A stretch of DNA of 64,000 nucleotides from Diphasiastrum complanatum (GCA_029204225.1 CM055101.1:60717340-60781339), one strand, 5' to 3'; counted from the stretch's first letter, positions 33,116 through 45,572 are shown. Made by a program: numbers and translations. The notes: a model not told the origin generated them from the letters alone.

Positions 33116-34903
33116 GCCAAGGATCATGCTAGGATGGAGGAGGAGCTTCCAAGTGAAGAAGAACTTGAGGATCCACCTCAAGATGCAAGAACTCCAAGAA
33201 CTCCAAGAAGATCTACAAGGGCAAGACTCGAGCCATTGAGGCTCACCTATGATGGTTAAGGTGATCAAAGAGAAGGCTCATCATCTTTCACATCTTACAC
33301 CTTTCTTACTTCAATGTTAGATGAGCCAACATGCTATGAAGATGCTTGTAAGTGTAAAAGTTGCCATGGATGCTATGCAAGTAGAGTATGATGCTCTTAT
33401 TGAGAATCATACTTGGGATCTTGTGGATTTTCCTCAAGGGAAGAAACCTCTTGATTGCAAGCGGGTATTTAGATTGAAGTATAATAAAGATGGATCAATA
33501 AGCAAGCATAAAGCTAGGCTTGTTGCCAAAGGTTTTTTACAAAGCAAAGGCATTGATTATGATTAGACTCTTGCTCCTGTGGCTAAGCTTGTTACTATCA
33601 GGTTCATCATTAGTCTTGATACAACCTTCAATTGGGAGCTATTCCAACTTGACTTCACAAATGCATTCCTCAATGGTTATTTGGAGGAAGAGATCTACAT
33701 GAGGCAACCTGAGGGCTTCAGTAAGGCAAAACATGAAGGAAAGGTATGTTTTTTGAAGAAGAGCCTTTATGGGCTCAAGCAAGCACCTAGAGCATGGTAC
33801 TCTAGGCTAAACTCTTTTCTCATTTCCATCAGTTTTGTAATGAGTGCCTATGATCCATCATTGTATATAAGTTTTCATGATGGCATGATCATTATTCTTG
33901 TTTTGTATGTAGATGACATTATCTTGAGTGGTAATGATCTAGATGGAATTAGAGATGTAAAAATTGCTTTAGCAAAAGAGTTCAAGATGGTAGATCTCGG
34001 CCTATTAAGCTTCATTCTTGGAATAGAGGTTATTAGAGGATGTGATTTTAGCTTCATTTGTCAATCTAAATATTCTACATAATGAAGAATTGTAAAGGCA
34101 TTGAGACACCAATGGAGCAACATGTAAAAGCATCTATTGGTTGTGATGAAGCATCCTTTGAGGACATCACATTATATAGAAGGCTTATTGGCTCCTTGAT
34201 CTATTTAACTATAACTAGACTTGATCTTAGTTATAGTGTTGGAAAGTTAAGCCAATTCATGCAAAGTCCTCTAGTTTCACATTGGAAGATGGCCAAAAGA
34301 GTTCTTAGATATATTTCATCCACTAAAGATTTTGGTATTTTGTATTGAGGAACTAATCTTGGCTTAAGAGCCTATAGTGACTCGGATTTTGCAGGTGACA
34401 AAGTAGATAGAAGATCAACAAGTGCCTTTGCCACCTTTCTATGTGATGGAGTAGTATCATGGCTTTCCAAAAAGCAAGATACCATCTCCCTATCTTCCAC
34501 AAAATCCGAATACAAGGCCTTGACATCAGCATGCAAGGAGGTCTTGTGGCTCAAAAGGCTATTGGTGGAGCTTCATGTCATGGAGGAGGAGATCCCTATC
34601 ATCTATTGTGACAACAAATCAGCCCAATCACTTGCAACTAATCCTACATTCCATGCAAGGAGCAAACACATCAAAATTGCTCATCATTTCATGAGGGAAA
34701 AAGTGCAAGATAAAGAGATCAAGCTCCAACACGTGCCATCATCAAGTTGCTTGGCTGATTTGTTTACTAAATCTTTACCTAAAGATTCATTTGTCAAGCT
34801 TAGATCTTCAATTGGAGTTATTGATAAAAGCATTGTGATCTCCAAGGCTAGATTTGAGGAGGAGTGTGAAAAATTGCCTACATTGGCAAATCTAGCCATG
34901 TAG
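33116..34903 (+). pseudogene. pol: Copia III pol: linker, RT and RNase H
   Basis: The integrase-RT linker has an acidic stretch and a RRSTRARLEPLRLTYDG motif. RT begins VAMDAMQVEYDALIENHTWD and includes KHKARLVAKGF, LDFTNAFLNGYLEEEIYM, SLYGLKQAPRAWYSRL and the catalytic YVDDIILSG (33,907-33,933). A stop at 33,564 and another at 34,080 break it. RNase H follows: GSLIYLTITRLDLSYSV, YSDSDFAGDKVD, SLSSTKSEYKALTSACKEVL and IYCDNKSAQSLATNP. The last codons run past the polypurine tract into the LTR. Gag, PR and INT are absent. Confidence 0.88.
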
Positions 34904-35400
34904 AATATTGTACATTTTGTCAATATTGTTTGTTGGTTACTTGAATGGCCAAAGTGCCACTTGTACATACACACCTAAAGCTGGTTACTACGAGTCAAGA
35001 GGAGTGGTTGTGTCCATTTGGTAGTGATTCCTACTTTGTAGGATCTAGACCATGATTTATAATGAGATTTGTACCTATCATGCACCTACCAAGCATGACT
35101 CTTGGATCTAGGCTAGGGTTTTCACATTAGGGCAAAAAAGTGGAGTCTACTTCCTTATTACATGCTGTATTTTCACCTAACTTAGCAAAGGAAGTGTGTT
35201 TTACTATGTATTCCCATTCTCCATAGTGAGAAGATAAAAAATTTTGGGAGCCTCAAGGAGAAACTCAAGTTTTCTCTCATTGTATGGTGATTACTCTTGA
35301 TTTCCAATGAAACCCAGCTTTGGCACTTTGTAAACACTGTCTACAGTCCATACTACAGCCTTATTTCCACACGTGTGGAGTTGGATTACACTAATTGATC
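34865..35400 (+). mobile_element. Copia III 3' LTR (right edge approximate)
   Basis: TGTGAAAAATTGCC follows the polypurine-like GAGGAGGAG. Its beginning, and a GGCCAAAGTG block about 85 bp in, resemble the LTR at 41,558. It does not match the LTR at 31,688. The right end is not defined. Confidence 0.6.
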
Positions 35401-35589
35401 AATGCTTTGATTGTCTTTACTTGTTTCCTATCAAGCTGCTAAACTAGATTTTGTTTTCTGATGACTAGTTTCTGATAGATTGTTTAACAAGCATACAATC
35501 ACCTTGTGGATCATTCAAAGATCCATTTATGGTCATTAGTACTGTACTTTTCACATGGGATGATTTTTGCAAGCTTTTTAGGGATTAAT

Positions 35590-36270
35590 TTCTACCACTT
35601 TCAGATGACTATGAACACTTCCAAAAGTTGTGTCATCTAACCATGAATAAAGGTTTGGAACAGTTTATTCAAGATTTTCATGAGTACCTAAATCCACTTT
35701 ATAGTGATATTCCACCTAAGGTACAAATGTTAATGTTTATTGATGGGTTACCAAAAGATTATCAAGTGGATGTTCGTAGGAACCATCCAAAAATCCTAGA
35801 AGATGCGATTAGGGTTGCAAATCAACAGCCTAATGAGCTGAAAAAAGGTTTTTAATTTAAGAGGAAGGATAGGGAAGTTGTTAATGAAACACATCCCAAT
35901 TCCAACAATCCTAAGAAAACCAAGAAAAATTTTAAAAACCATCATGGTGGCAATGATAAAGCTGAAGCTCATAAGAAGAACCTGTGCTTCAAGTGCAATG
36001 GCGAGGGTCACCTTGCACGTGATTGCGTCAAAAAACAAGCTTCAACCTATATCAAAGTAATGAGATGGATGTTTGTTTTCTTAGTTCTTTAGTTTTTGGT
36101 CCTAATCACCTTATTTGCATTAAAAGTAAAGTTAATGATCAAGTTGTTAATGTTCTTTTTGACACGGGATCCACTCATAACTTTATTAATGTAAATTTGG
36201 TGCAGACGCTAAACCTTCCTACCAGAAAAAGTGAGAAAAAAATACCGCGTGACAATGGCATCGGGAAGTA
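35590..36270 (+). pseudogene. gag: Gypsy B gag and protease
   Basis: The frame from 35,628 reads LEQFIQDFHEYLNPLYSDIP and VQMLMFIDGLPKDYQVDV, a Ty3/gypsy gag capsid pattern. After a stop at 35,853, CFKCNGEGHLARDC (about 35,988) is the nucleocapsid CCHC knuckle. In a shifted frame, VLFDTGSTHNFINV (about 36,155) is the aspartic protease. The gag N-terminus and the 5' LTR are not seen, so the element is 5'-truncated. Confidence 0.85.
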
Positions 36271-37920
36271 ATTCCAATTTGATGGATTTTATTGTTCCTA
36301 ATGTAGAATTGCACATTCAAGATTATTCTAAAAAACTAGAATTCCATGCTGTTCAATTAGCTAATGTAGATATTGTTCTTGGGCAACGATGGCATTTTGA
36401 TAAGAACAAATCATTGAGAATTGATTTTGTTGAGAAATCTTTATCTTTTAAGCATGAGAATTCTTTAATTAAGATCAAGGCTAGTTTAAGTGTTGACACT
36501 AAAAATGTTAACCTTTATTCTAAACAGGAACTTAATTCTATTATGAAGAATTCTGATTTTAAAGTTTATTTATGTTTTCATAATGATATCATTTGCTGCA
36601 ATGATGAAGAACTTAAAATAAATGCCATGAATATAACCAGTGAGAACACTACAAAATTTGAAGCCTATAATGAACTTAGGCAGGAATTCAATGATGTTTT
36701 TTTAGACCTTCCTGTAGGTTTACCACCAGAAAGGACAATTGATCATAAAATTGACCTAATACCTGGAGCAATTCCAATCGCACAGCGTCCTTATAGGATG
36801 AGTGCATCGGAAGAAGCTGAGGTACATAGGCAGTTACATGACTACTGGAAAAAGGGGTGGGTACAACCTAGTAAGTCTCCTTGGGCATCACCAGTGGTTC
36901 TGGTGGCCAAAAAAGATGGGACTATAAGGTTTTGCGTCGACTATAAGAAATTGAACAAGGTAACCGTTAAGAATAGATATCCACTGCCGCAAATGGATGA
37001 TCTAATAGACTATCTTGGTGGTGCTGGGTACTTTACCAAGATAGATCTAAAATCGGGCTACCATCAGATATGCATTAAGGCATAAGATATACCAAAAACC
37101 GGGTTTCGAACTCACTTTGGTCACTACGAATTTCTGGTGTTGCCTTTTGGTTTGACCAATGCACTGGCAACTTTCCAACAAATGATGAACGATTTGTTCA
37201 AGCCATATTTGGGAAAATTCGTAGTGGTATTCTTAGATGATATCCTAGTGTTCAGTAAGACTTTGGTGGAACATAAAGAACATCTTAGGATTGTCTTGGA
37301 CATTCTAAGAAGGGAAAAGCTCTTTGCCAAGGAGACTAAGTGTGACTTTTTTGCTAAGGAATTGTCCTACTTAGGGCATAAGATTTCTGAACGGGGGGTG
37401 GAGATTGAGGCTGATCGTATCTAGAGGGTTATTGATTGGCCTATTCTCACCACAGTTCGAGAAATCAAGTCTATCTTGGGGTTTGTGGGCTTTTTTTGTC
37501 GACATATTTTCCAATTTGCTCGATTGGCATTTCCCCTTACCCAGGCCTTGAAATGCTATAAGAAGCTAAGCCGGAGGGCTAAGAGTCCACTAGTGGTGTG
37601 GACGGAGGATATGAATAATTGTTTTGAGTTGCTTAAGAAAAGTGTCACTTCGGCACCAATACTAATCATTGGCGATCCTAATAAGACTTTTGTGGTTAGG
37701 ACCGATGCTAGTGATTATGCTATTGGAGCTGTTTTGATGCAGGATGGACATCTTGTGGCTTATGAAAGCAAGAAACTCAATCCTGCTCAGTCTAGGTATT
37801 GTACTTATGAGAAGGAATAGTTTGCAATTGTTCATTCCTTGAAAATTTGACAACATTATTTGTATGGAACTAGATTTGAAGTTTTGACGGATCATCAGAC
37901 AAACATTGCAAAAGGCGGAA
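36231..37920 (+). pseudogene. pol: Gypsy B RT and RNase H
   Basis: Long open run from 36,231 to 37,085, then further blocks split by stops at 37,083, 37,422 and 37,818. RT motifs: [68 protein letters not shown] and the intact catalytic FLDDILVFS (about 37,230). RNase H: VVRTDASDYAIGAVLMQ, VAYESKKLNPAQSRY and LTDHQTNI. Homology stops at about 37,920, before any integrase. Gypsy A is a deleted relative. Confidence 0.9.
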
Positions 37921-38279
37921 ACCAGTGCAACATATTGTTTTTTGAACTTGTGCTAAATTTCATATAGTTTTGAATGTCCATAAAAAACTTTGATCAAAAG
38001 CTCTCTACTATGGTGAAATCTAGAGGAATCCATTCTTCACTTGAGAAAGAGGGTAATGATATCGCCTCTAATCTTCCACCTAAACTGGATGGTGTGTAAG
38101 ATGAATCATAGAAGAAAATACAAGAATCCAAAAGTGATCTCGTGGAGCAGTTCTTGTATTGCAGAAGACCAATATCAAAATGAATAACATCCATGATGCC
38201 AACAAGGGATTGTATAGGTTGCCATTCGATTATGCTTGAATATGGATACAAATCTGCACAAACCCATAAAACTATATAT

Positions 38280-38700
38280 CATTTGAATACTCAGATACAC
38301 GTCTAGATGATTGATGAAAAACTCAAAGCAAAAGATTCTCCAAAACTGACAATCGCATTTGAGTCTGTCATTTGAACTTACGCCTTCCAATCTAATTTCC
38401 TTATGCATGTAGACATGTTGAACCAAGACCTCTGAAATGGATCGACCACTAGGTGAAACTTTGAAGTCTAAAATTCTACCTTTCCAAAAGCTCCTATAAT
38501 CCATATTTGATTTTCTCTTTTCACCAGAAATACCTCTTGATGAGGGATGCATGAGAATCCACTGAAATTTTCTATAGATACGTGGTATCCAAGAGCCATC
38601 AGAGTCTTTTTCATTACAAACAGAAACTGAGGCAAAGCTAAAACAAGATGAACATTAGAGTTTGAAACTAAAAGTAGATGAATTAGTATGAAAATAAAAA
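38280..38700 (-). pseudogene. Exon-like host gene fragment, unrecognised
   Basis: On the minus strand a TTGTTTTAG acceptor-like site near 38,645 is followed by an open frame: ASVSVCNEKDSDGSWIPRIY, then GEKRKSNMDYRSFWKGRILD, SGRSISEVLVQHVYMHKEIR and LKCDCQFWRIFCFEFF. The amino-acid texture looks like a real exon, but I cannot name the protein. It lies between gypsy B and unassigned sequence and may be a captured gene piece. Confidence 0.4.
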
Positions 38701-38794
38701 ACCAAATTTGTAATAAATGCTGGTGGTCTTTCATAAATCATATATGTTACTCTAACTACGAGTAGATCAAAAGAGACTTACTCAAACCACAAGT

Positions 38795-40640
38795 GTTAGG
38801 TCCCGGGCACTCATGAAACTCACGGGTAGCGAAATCACAAGTCAGGACCTTGTCCGGCGGGAGTTTTGAATTGTATAAAAATATGACCGGAAAGTTCCAA
38901 AAAAAATCCAACCGTCAAACAATGTTACGTTCTTTCACAGGTATAAATATATAACTGGGCCAAGTGTACGTCGAATAGTTGAAAAGCAAAAAAAACATCT
39001 TGACAAAAGGCCCTTTTGGTGCTCGAAACTCCTCTAATGTATACCTTGCTCTAAACTATCCTCCTTGAGCTGAGTATGGCTCTCGATTCAGCTTTTTAGT
39101 TAGATACTTCTTGGGTCCTATAATTGATCATTAAGTACCATTCATAGCTATGGATCCTTTTCTCATTCATAACCTCCCTTGTATTATCTTTTGCCTTCTT
39201 CCCTTGTTCCCAAAAAAAACCTTCTCTTACTAATAAGAATTGATGTTAGCCTAGTTTCCTTGTTAGGCTCTTAATGTATATCATTCCCTTAGTTTATCAC
39301 TCTCGTCGAGGTTGACCGTCTATTCACGATTCTCCCAAGGTGGCTCACCTTAGTCGTATAAGGGTGTTTTTTCTCTGGGATGGTTGGTGGTACATTTTGT
39401 ACGTGTGAGTCTCAAGAGTGGCCAATTGGTTATCTTACCCATGTCGCCACGCAAGTTTCCCCTAACACAAATTTTGAGCCTACTACTTAGGTTCCAGATT
39501 GTAGTGTATCTTTCATGTTCTGGATGACCCGTTACCTATGATTACTACATTCTCCCTCCCTTACTATCTTTAGTGGCCTTACATAAATAGAAATTGACAA
39601 TGGTCTTAGAGTAGGTTGTTACTTGGATTTTTCACTGGCAACTTCAGTTGGGGTTACCATGGCTTGATTGGCTCATTTTCTTCTTATGCTCGTGCTAGTG
39701 AATGGGCTTGGGTTCCAAGGGCCCGTGAATCCTATAGTGCGTGTGTACTCCAATGGTACACTATGAATTGTGCTCTAGATGTGGTATGAAAATAAAAATA
39801 GTTATATTCGGTTTCCTAAATCGGGGAGGATATTCCACCTCACCGGGTTCCTATTAGCCCTTCCTCTATGTTCCAAGAGTTCGAGATGTAAAGTTTATAA
39901 CTTGTAACAAGTCAAATGACCTTTACTCTAATTGCCTCATTCACCCACCATGTAATATGATTATGTACTACTACCATGGATTGATTACCAAGGTGTCCAT
40001 TAGTCATTCTATCCATCATAGGTGATTAGCACACACGAAGCATGTAACATAAAAGTTTCGAGCGCTTAAAAACAAAACCATCTATTCATCATCGAAATAC
40101 AATTGATTTACCTACTTAAGAGTTGTATTCATACTTCACTCACTCTAAGAAAACAATAAAGGAACAAGTGTATCCAGAAGTATACCTCAATATTTGTTTT
40201 CAGCTCGTGCTCAACGAAAAAGACAGGTGTGAATTAGGTACTATTCCATGAGTGACCTGTTGTGAGAAAATTAGATCCAAAACACACTTAAGAGATCAAT
40301 TAGATCTTGGATAAATTTGGATGCACATCTAAAATCATTCACAAGCTAGAAATCATACATCTATCATGCTAGAACTTAGAAATTCATTTAGATTTGATCA
40401 AAATCACTAACATCTGATAAAGTACTATCCCTTTCCATCCAATAGTAGCAACACACTATTATTCACATGTGTGGATTCAAGTACACGAAGAAAATTCACA
40501 TTCTACATGTACACACCAGAAATCAAGATATCATGAGAAATATGAAAGAGATGGACATAGAATCAAAAGAGGAAAGTTCTCCATACCAAATGAGAACAAC
40601 AATATTAGTTCTCCATGCTAGTATAGCTATTTATAACATG
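38795..40640. other. Unassigned stretch
   Basis: No coding frame that I can support over about 1.8 kb. 38,900-39,045 shares a dispersed repeat with 12,850-13,040. Short frames near 40,467 lead into copia IV. Confidence 0.5.
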
Positions 40641-40648
40641 TTGATGAT

Positions 40649-41557
40649 GTGATTGATGGTACTTTGGATGTTAATGGTGAAGAGCCTACTTCAAGTCAAA
40701 AGCCAAGGAGGACATCAAGAGAAAGACAACATCCTTTGAGACTCACATATGATGAAAAGGGTACGCAAATCGTTGGTGGTAAAAGTTTTTCTTTACTAAC
40801 ATCTTTTGATGAACCTAAATGTGTAGATGAATCAAGAAAGAGGTAATGAAAGATCCTTCAAAGACATTACTCTCTATAGAAAGCTAGTTGGTTCACTCAT
40901 ATATCTAACCATCACAAGACCTGATCTAAGCTATTGTTTTGGTAGATTAAGCCAATTCATGCAAGATCCTACTGAGGAGCATTGGAAACTAGGAAAAAGA
41001 GTTTTGAGATATATCTTGGGAACTCAAGATTTTGGCATTGTTTATGGAGGATCATCTCCTAACTTGTATGGATTGTCAGATTCAGATTTTGCAGGAGATC
41101 AAATAGATAGGAAGTCCATAAGTGCACATGCTATCCTTATAGGTAATGGAGCTATCTCTTGGATGTTGAAAAAGCAAGCTACTATCTCATTGTCATCTAG
41201 TGAGGCCAAGTACAAAGCACTTACCTCTTGTGCAAAGGAGATGTTATGCATCAAGAGATGGTAAGTGATTTTCACTTGCTAGATTTTCTAAAATTCCAAT
41301 CATCTTTTGTAACAACATTTCAGCTCAAATATTGGCAAGCAATCCTATTTTTCATGCTAGGAGCAAGCATATTGAGGTGGCATATCACTTTGTGAGGGAA
41401 CAAGTCATGGCAAAGGAAGTGGAGTTTCAACATGTCTCATCAAGGGAGTGTGTGACTGATATCTTCACCAAAACATTGGGAAAATTATTTCTTACAAAGC
41501 ATAGGACTTCACTTGGAGTATTCTCAAATTCTATGCTAAAACTAGCTGAAGAGGGAG
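40649..41557 (+). pseudogene. Copia IV RNase H with deleted RT
   Basis: The linker (RRTSRERQHPLRLTYDEKG) is joined near 40,830 straight to RNase H, so the whole RT is missing. RNase H blocks: GSLIYLTITRPDLSYCFGRL, LSDSDFAGDQIDRKSIS, SLSSSEAKYKALTSCAKEML, then a shift near 41,265 and IPIIFCNNISAQILASNPIF, where the catalytic CDN has become CNN. The frame ends LAEEGV, and its TGA stop is formed by the first LTR bases. It pairs in inverted orientation with 42,482-42,815. Confidence 0.85.
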
Positions 41558-41850
41558 TGTGAAAATTGTCAACTAGTTTCGATATTTTATTTGGCAGTTT
41601 TGGAGGCCAAAGTGAAATCTCAGCTTAGAGTTAGTTCATAAATGTCAATAAAGCTCTAAATAGTGTTACTACTATTTTTAACAAGTAGCTAAGTTAATGA
41701 CTTCGAGTTTGGACCCATTCTAATTGGTTAAATTTGGTACATTGCATTTGGATTAGTTTTTCTAGGTTCTTGGTTAAATACCTAGAAGTTGCCATTTTAG
41801 GGCATAGTTGGAGAATAGGGCCAAATGACATATTGGCTGTTATAAATAGT
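41558..41850 (+). mobile_element. Copia IV 3' LTR, plus-strand arm of an inverted pair
   Basis: TGTGAAAATTGTCAACTAG follows the polypurine GAGGGAG. The next ~290 bp match the reverse complement of 42,200-42,481. The match fades after GGCTGTTATAAATAG, so the LTR may extend further. Confidence 0.7.
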
Positions 41851-42199
41851 TGTACCTGCGTGGAGAACATAATTCATTAGTTTATCATTTGTGTGGAGAT
41901 CTCATCTTTGTTGATTCTATGTCCATCTCATGTCATTTTTTCATATACCTTGAGTTTCTATGATAGAATGTTGATTTTCTTGTAGATCTTGAATCCTCAC
42001 GTTTGAAGGATAGTAGGCTACTGCTGTTGTATGGACAAAGATAGTACCTTACTATATTTTTATGTTCATGATCAGATCTATGTGATTTATGCAAGACTAG
42101 CATGCTATAATTGTTGATTTCGACCTTCTAACTAGTTCTAGATGTGTTGATCAAATTGACCCAAGATCAAAGATCCATTAAGTGCATTTTGAATCATAA
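41851..42199. other. Spacer between inverted copia ends
   Basis: About 350 bp with no coding frame and no self-complementarity that I can see. It would form the loop of a hairpin transcript. Confidence 0.6.
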
Positions 42200-42481
42200 C
42201 TTTTCACAACAGCCATAGTTTCACTTGGCCACTTGCCCTAAGATAGCAACTTCTAGGTACTTCACCAAAGACCTAGTTTTTAGTGACTAAATGCAATGTA
42301 TCTATATTAGCCAATTAGAGTAGGTCTAAATATGACCTTAGCAACATATCTACTTGCCCAAAATAGTAAAAACACTATTTTACATCTTATTGACATAAAA
42401 AAAATCTATCTCTAAGTTGAAATTTGATAGTGGCCTCAAAATTGCCAATTTAGATTAACTAAACTAGTTGAATTTTTCACA
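42200..42481 (-). mobile_element. Copia LTR, minus-strand arm of the inverted pair
   Basis: The reverse complement starts TGTGAAAAATTCAACTAG and matches 41,558-41,850 with scattered substitutions and small indels. Confidence 0.7.
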
Positions 42482-42815
42482 CTCCCTCTTCAACTAGTTT
42501 TGGCATAGATTTTGATAGTACTCCAAGATGAGTTCTATGCTTCATAAACAAGTCCTTTTCCAATGCTTTAGTGAAGATATCAGCCACACACTCCATTGAT
42601 GAGACATGTTGAAGCTCCACTTTCTTTTCCATGACTTGTTTACTCACAAAATGATAAGCCACTTCGATATGTTTGCTCCTTGCATGAAAAAAATGATTGT
42701 TTGCCAAACTTTGGGCTGAAAGGTTATCACAAAAGATGATTGGACACTTTTGATAATTAAGCAAGTTAAGATCCATTACCATCCTTTTGATCTATAGCAT
42801 CTCTTTGGTGCATGA
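42482..42815 (-). pseudogene. Copia RNase H end, minus-strand arm
   Basis: Minus-strand frame: TKEML, a stop, IKRMVMDLNLLNYQ, then CPIIFCDNLSAQSLANN with an intact CDN, HARSKHIEVAYHFV and DIFTKALEKDLFMKH, ending LVEEGV next to the LTR. It is the close homologue of 41,240-41,557 in opposite orientation. Everything upstream in the element is missing. Confidence 0.85.
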
Positions 42816-42829
42816 AACTGTCATGTACT

Positions 42830-44480
42830 TTTAGTATATCAATGCTTTTCAAGGCAATATAATATCCATTGTAAGCTTTGTAGGCCCAAAAGGAGCTATT
42901 AGCCTTAATAACAAGGCGGTTCCCTCTTTAGGCCCTCCAAAGTAATTAATAAGGATAATAAGCCAACAAGGGCCCAATCTAGTTTACTAATACTTAACAA
43001 GAGATAGTTAAGTTGAGTTAAGTAAGAGCATTGTCTATAACTAAACAAGAGACATCAATTTGTGAATCTTTTGGCTCATTTGCAAGTGAGAGCTTCTAGC
43101 TTCCTTGTGAATGTGAGCCATAGGGATCTCCATTGTTAGGTCTCATGTGCCCTATCCACATGAATCCATGCTCAATGTTCATTGATTGTACTCTTTATTT
43201 TATTGCTAATGTGATTCCATCGATATCTCATTGTCTCTAGCTTTCTATGGATATGCTATCTTGATGGTCTTGTACTTTTCTTGCTATTAGCTTTACTTCA
43301 ATTGAAATTGCTATTAGTTTGGGATTTGGCACATGACATTTCTTGGTTTCAGGGCATAGATCCTAAGTTCATGATGATTCTATGTGAATTTCATTAGATT
43401 TGATAAGTTTGTTGCATTTGTAGTTTTCTTTTTGCTAATTTTTAAATTTGAAATTTTCCGGTCTGTTCAGACCAATTTTCGATAGTCAAATTCATTTTCT
43501 ATTTCTAATTTGTAGCGCTTTGTCTTATCTTTCATTTGCACTAATTTGCAAGGCATTTGGATAAGAGATGCAAAAGTTATTGCACTTTTCCCAAAAGCTG
43601 TCAAAATAGGTGATTAGAAATTTTACTTCACTTTGTTTGTATTTTTCAAATGTGATTTGAGTTTTAATCTCAAGTTTCTATACATAGGATTTTGAAGCAT
43701 TGTCTTAGCTTTGATCTGATCATATGGCAGCTCATTTGGGTTAGTATCCAAAGAGTTATGACAATTCTTGATTCCTAGCTCTAGTTTTGTTAGTTTTCTT
43801 TTTTCAGAAATTTTCAGACATGTTCAGTTGTAGATTTGGCCTATCAAATCACATTAAAACATTGATCTGATCCTATAGGCTGATAGAGCTTGTTGTTAGC
43901 TTCTCAAAGGTACTGAGTTTGTTTGATTTGGATCAATATTAAGGAAGTTATGATCAAATTAGTGGAGATGGGTCAGAATTGCCAGAATTTTGGAAAAAAA
44001 TTTTAGAGAGAATCACTTCAACGTTTCAAATTTGAAGTTTGGTGCCTCTTGTAAATTTTTTTCAATTTCTTCATTTCAAAGTTTATTTATTTTTAAATGT
44101 CCAAACCCTACATTTCACAGCCCTAACCCTAAAGCCTAACCTGACCTAACCCACCCCTCCTCAAATACTCGGTCACCTTCTCAAGCCACATCCACATCCC
44201 CACATCCTTTCTCTTCCAGACTCTTTCTTCCATCTAAACTATATACATCAGACATCATATTCTCTCAGCAACTCCTACATCCGACGTGCATCAACCCCCA
44301 CATCTGACGACTTCCCTTTTTATTACTTTCGACAACTATTTACATTTCCCTTACTGATTTCCGCCCAGTGTATAGATGGTCTCCTTCTCTGATGTAGCGG
44401 ATCCCTGAACTCCTTTGTGAAAAGTTTCGACAGACTAATCAATTTCATGAAAGCTGATCGCTGATCGGTTCTGTAGTTAA
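42830..44480. other. Unassigned stretch
   Basis: No coding frame or repeat that I can support. A short CCCTAACCCTAAAGCC run near 44,121 is too short and irregular to call telomeric. Confidence 0.5.
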
Positions 44481-44487
44481 TGTAGCA

Positions 44488-44947
44488 TCATTCTGCAACC
44501 TCAGATTTCTCCAAAATCACTGCAATAAATAGTCGAATGACATTGTCGATGTCTAAGCATTGCATAAGCGGTTGAAAAGACATATCAGCACGAGGTAGCC
44601 CATCATTTGGAGGTACATCTACACAAATAAGATAATTCTCCACTGAAAATAAGACTTGGCTCTCGCCTGGAGTTGGAAGAGGAACGACGTTCACCATGAG
44701 CAAGCATCTCCCAAAGTGGTTTGCTACAGTCTGAGGTAGAAAAGCACATACGGTGTAACTCCTCCAATACTTCTCGAAATACACGAAAGCTGGGGGAATG
44801 AGATACCACACAAATGCATTTGTCAACATATGAATTTGCAGAGATTCGATATGCTTGAGCGACATCATCATCAACCAGATTATGAAAAACAACACAATTG
44901 ACATAAATCTTTGAATTCTCCACTGCAACCATCGCTGCTATTAACAA
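44488..44947 (-). pseudogene. DENN-domain protein fragment
   Basis: Minus-strand reading: YVDKCICVVSHSPSFRVFRE and SKPLWEMLAH in one frame, then a shift near 44,695 to MVNVVPLPTPGESQVLFSVE, LPRADMSFQPLMQCLDIDNV and RLFIAVILEKSEV. The order CICVVSH, VPLPTPG, LP-x-x-x-SF-PL, CLD-x-x-N and a final F-x-x-x-ILE is the DENN (AEX-3) core, known in Rab guanine-nucleotide exchange factors. The downstream DENN domain and the rest of the protein are absent. The indel and isolation make it a pseudogene fragment. Confidence 0.75.
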
Positions 44948-45229
44948 CGTCGACCATCATTTTGTTTAAGTTTTCTTTCTAAAATGCCTTCGACACCTCT
45001 CCAACTTTCCCCGATCCGGTAAAAATCTCGGATGGCTCCACACCAATGCAGTAGTCGGTAACCTGCGCCCATCGACAATGTGGCCAGACACTTATTACAG
45101 AGAGGACATGTATCTGAAAATTACGAGGAGGTAGTCGCACGCCATCAGCAAGAATCCATCCGAGAGGAATCCTCACGAAAACTTAGCAAATCAGTAAACA
45201 AAACGTGCAGATTCCTCCCTCGGCTTTCT

Positions 45230-45450
45230 CTCTCACGTTTCCCCTGACTGGGTCCACATTGCTCTCTCTCTACCCAACCATTCGGTCGACCTATCTCTCT
45301 CTCTACCCTTACCCTGCCTCTCTCTCTACCATTACCCTGTTCGGTCCATTACTCTGATTCAGTTGAGATCTCTCTCTACCCTCACCCTGTTCGGTCCAAC
45401 CCTCTCTCTCTCTTCTCTCTTTCTACCCCAGCCGCCCCCCCCCCCCCCAA
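45230..45450 (+). repeat. CT-rich tandem array ending in a poly-C run
   Basis: Repeats of a loose unit (TCTCTCTCTACCCTNACCCTGTTCGGTCC) appear at about 45,265, 45,296, 45,320 and 45,371, followed by a long C run at about 45,436. Low-complexity DNA upstream of the DENN fragment. Confidence 0.75.
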
Positions 45451-45572
45451 ACTCTAGGGCATGCAACCTACAACGCCTCCCTGGGAAATATTCTTCAAAA
45501 ATATTCTCTAAGAATCTTCACTCCTTTCACCTCACAGGGCCAAATTTAACCGGCGGGGGGTCCTGCTCCGAG

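Noticed and set aside
44121-44140. Telomere-like CCCTAACCCTAAAGCC
   Set aside because: Only two irregular units with mixed 6- and 7-bp spacing; chance in CT-rich DNA is sufficient.
42830-44480. Possible further copia pol upstream of the minus-strand RNase H end
   Set aside because: Read on the minus strand beyond about 42,815, no RT motif appears; the element is truncated there.
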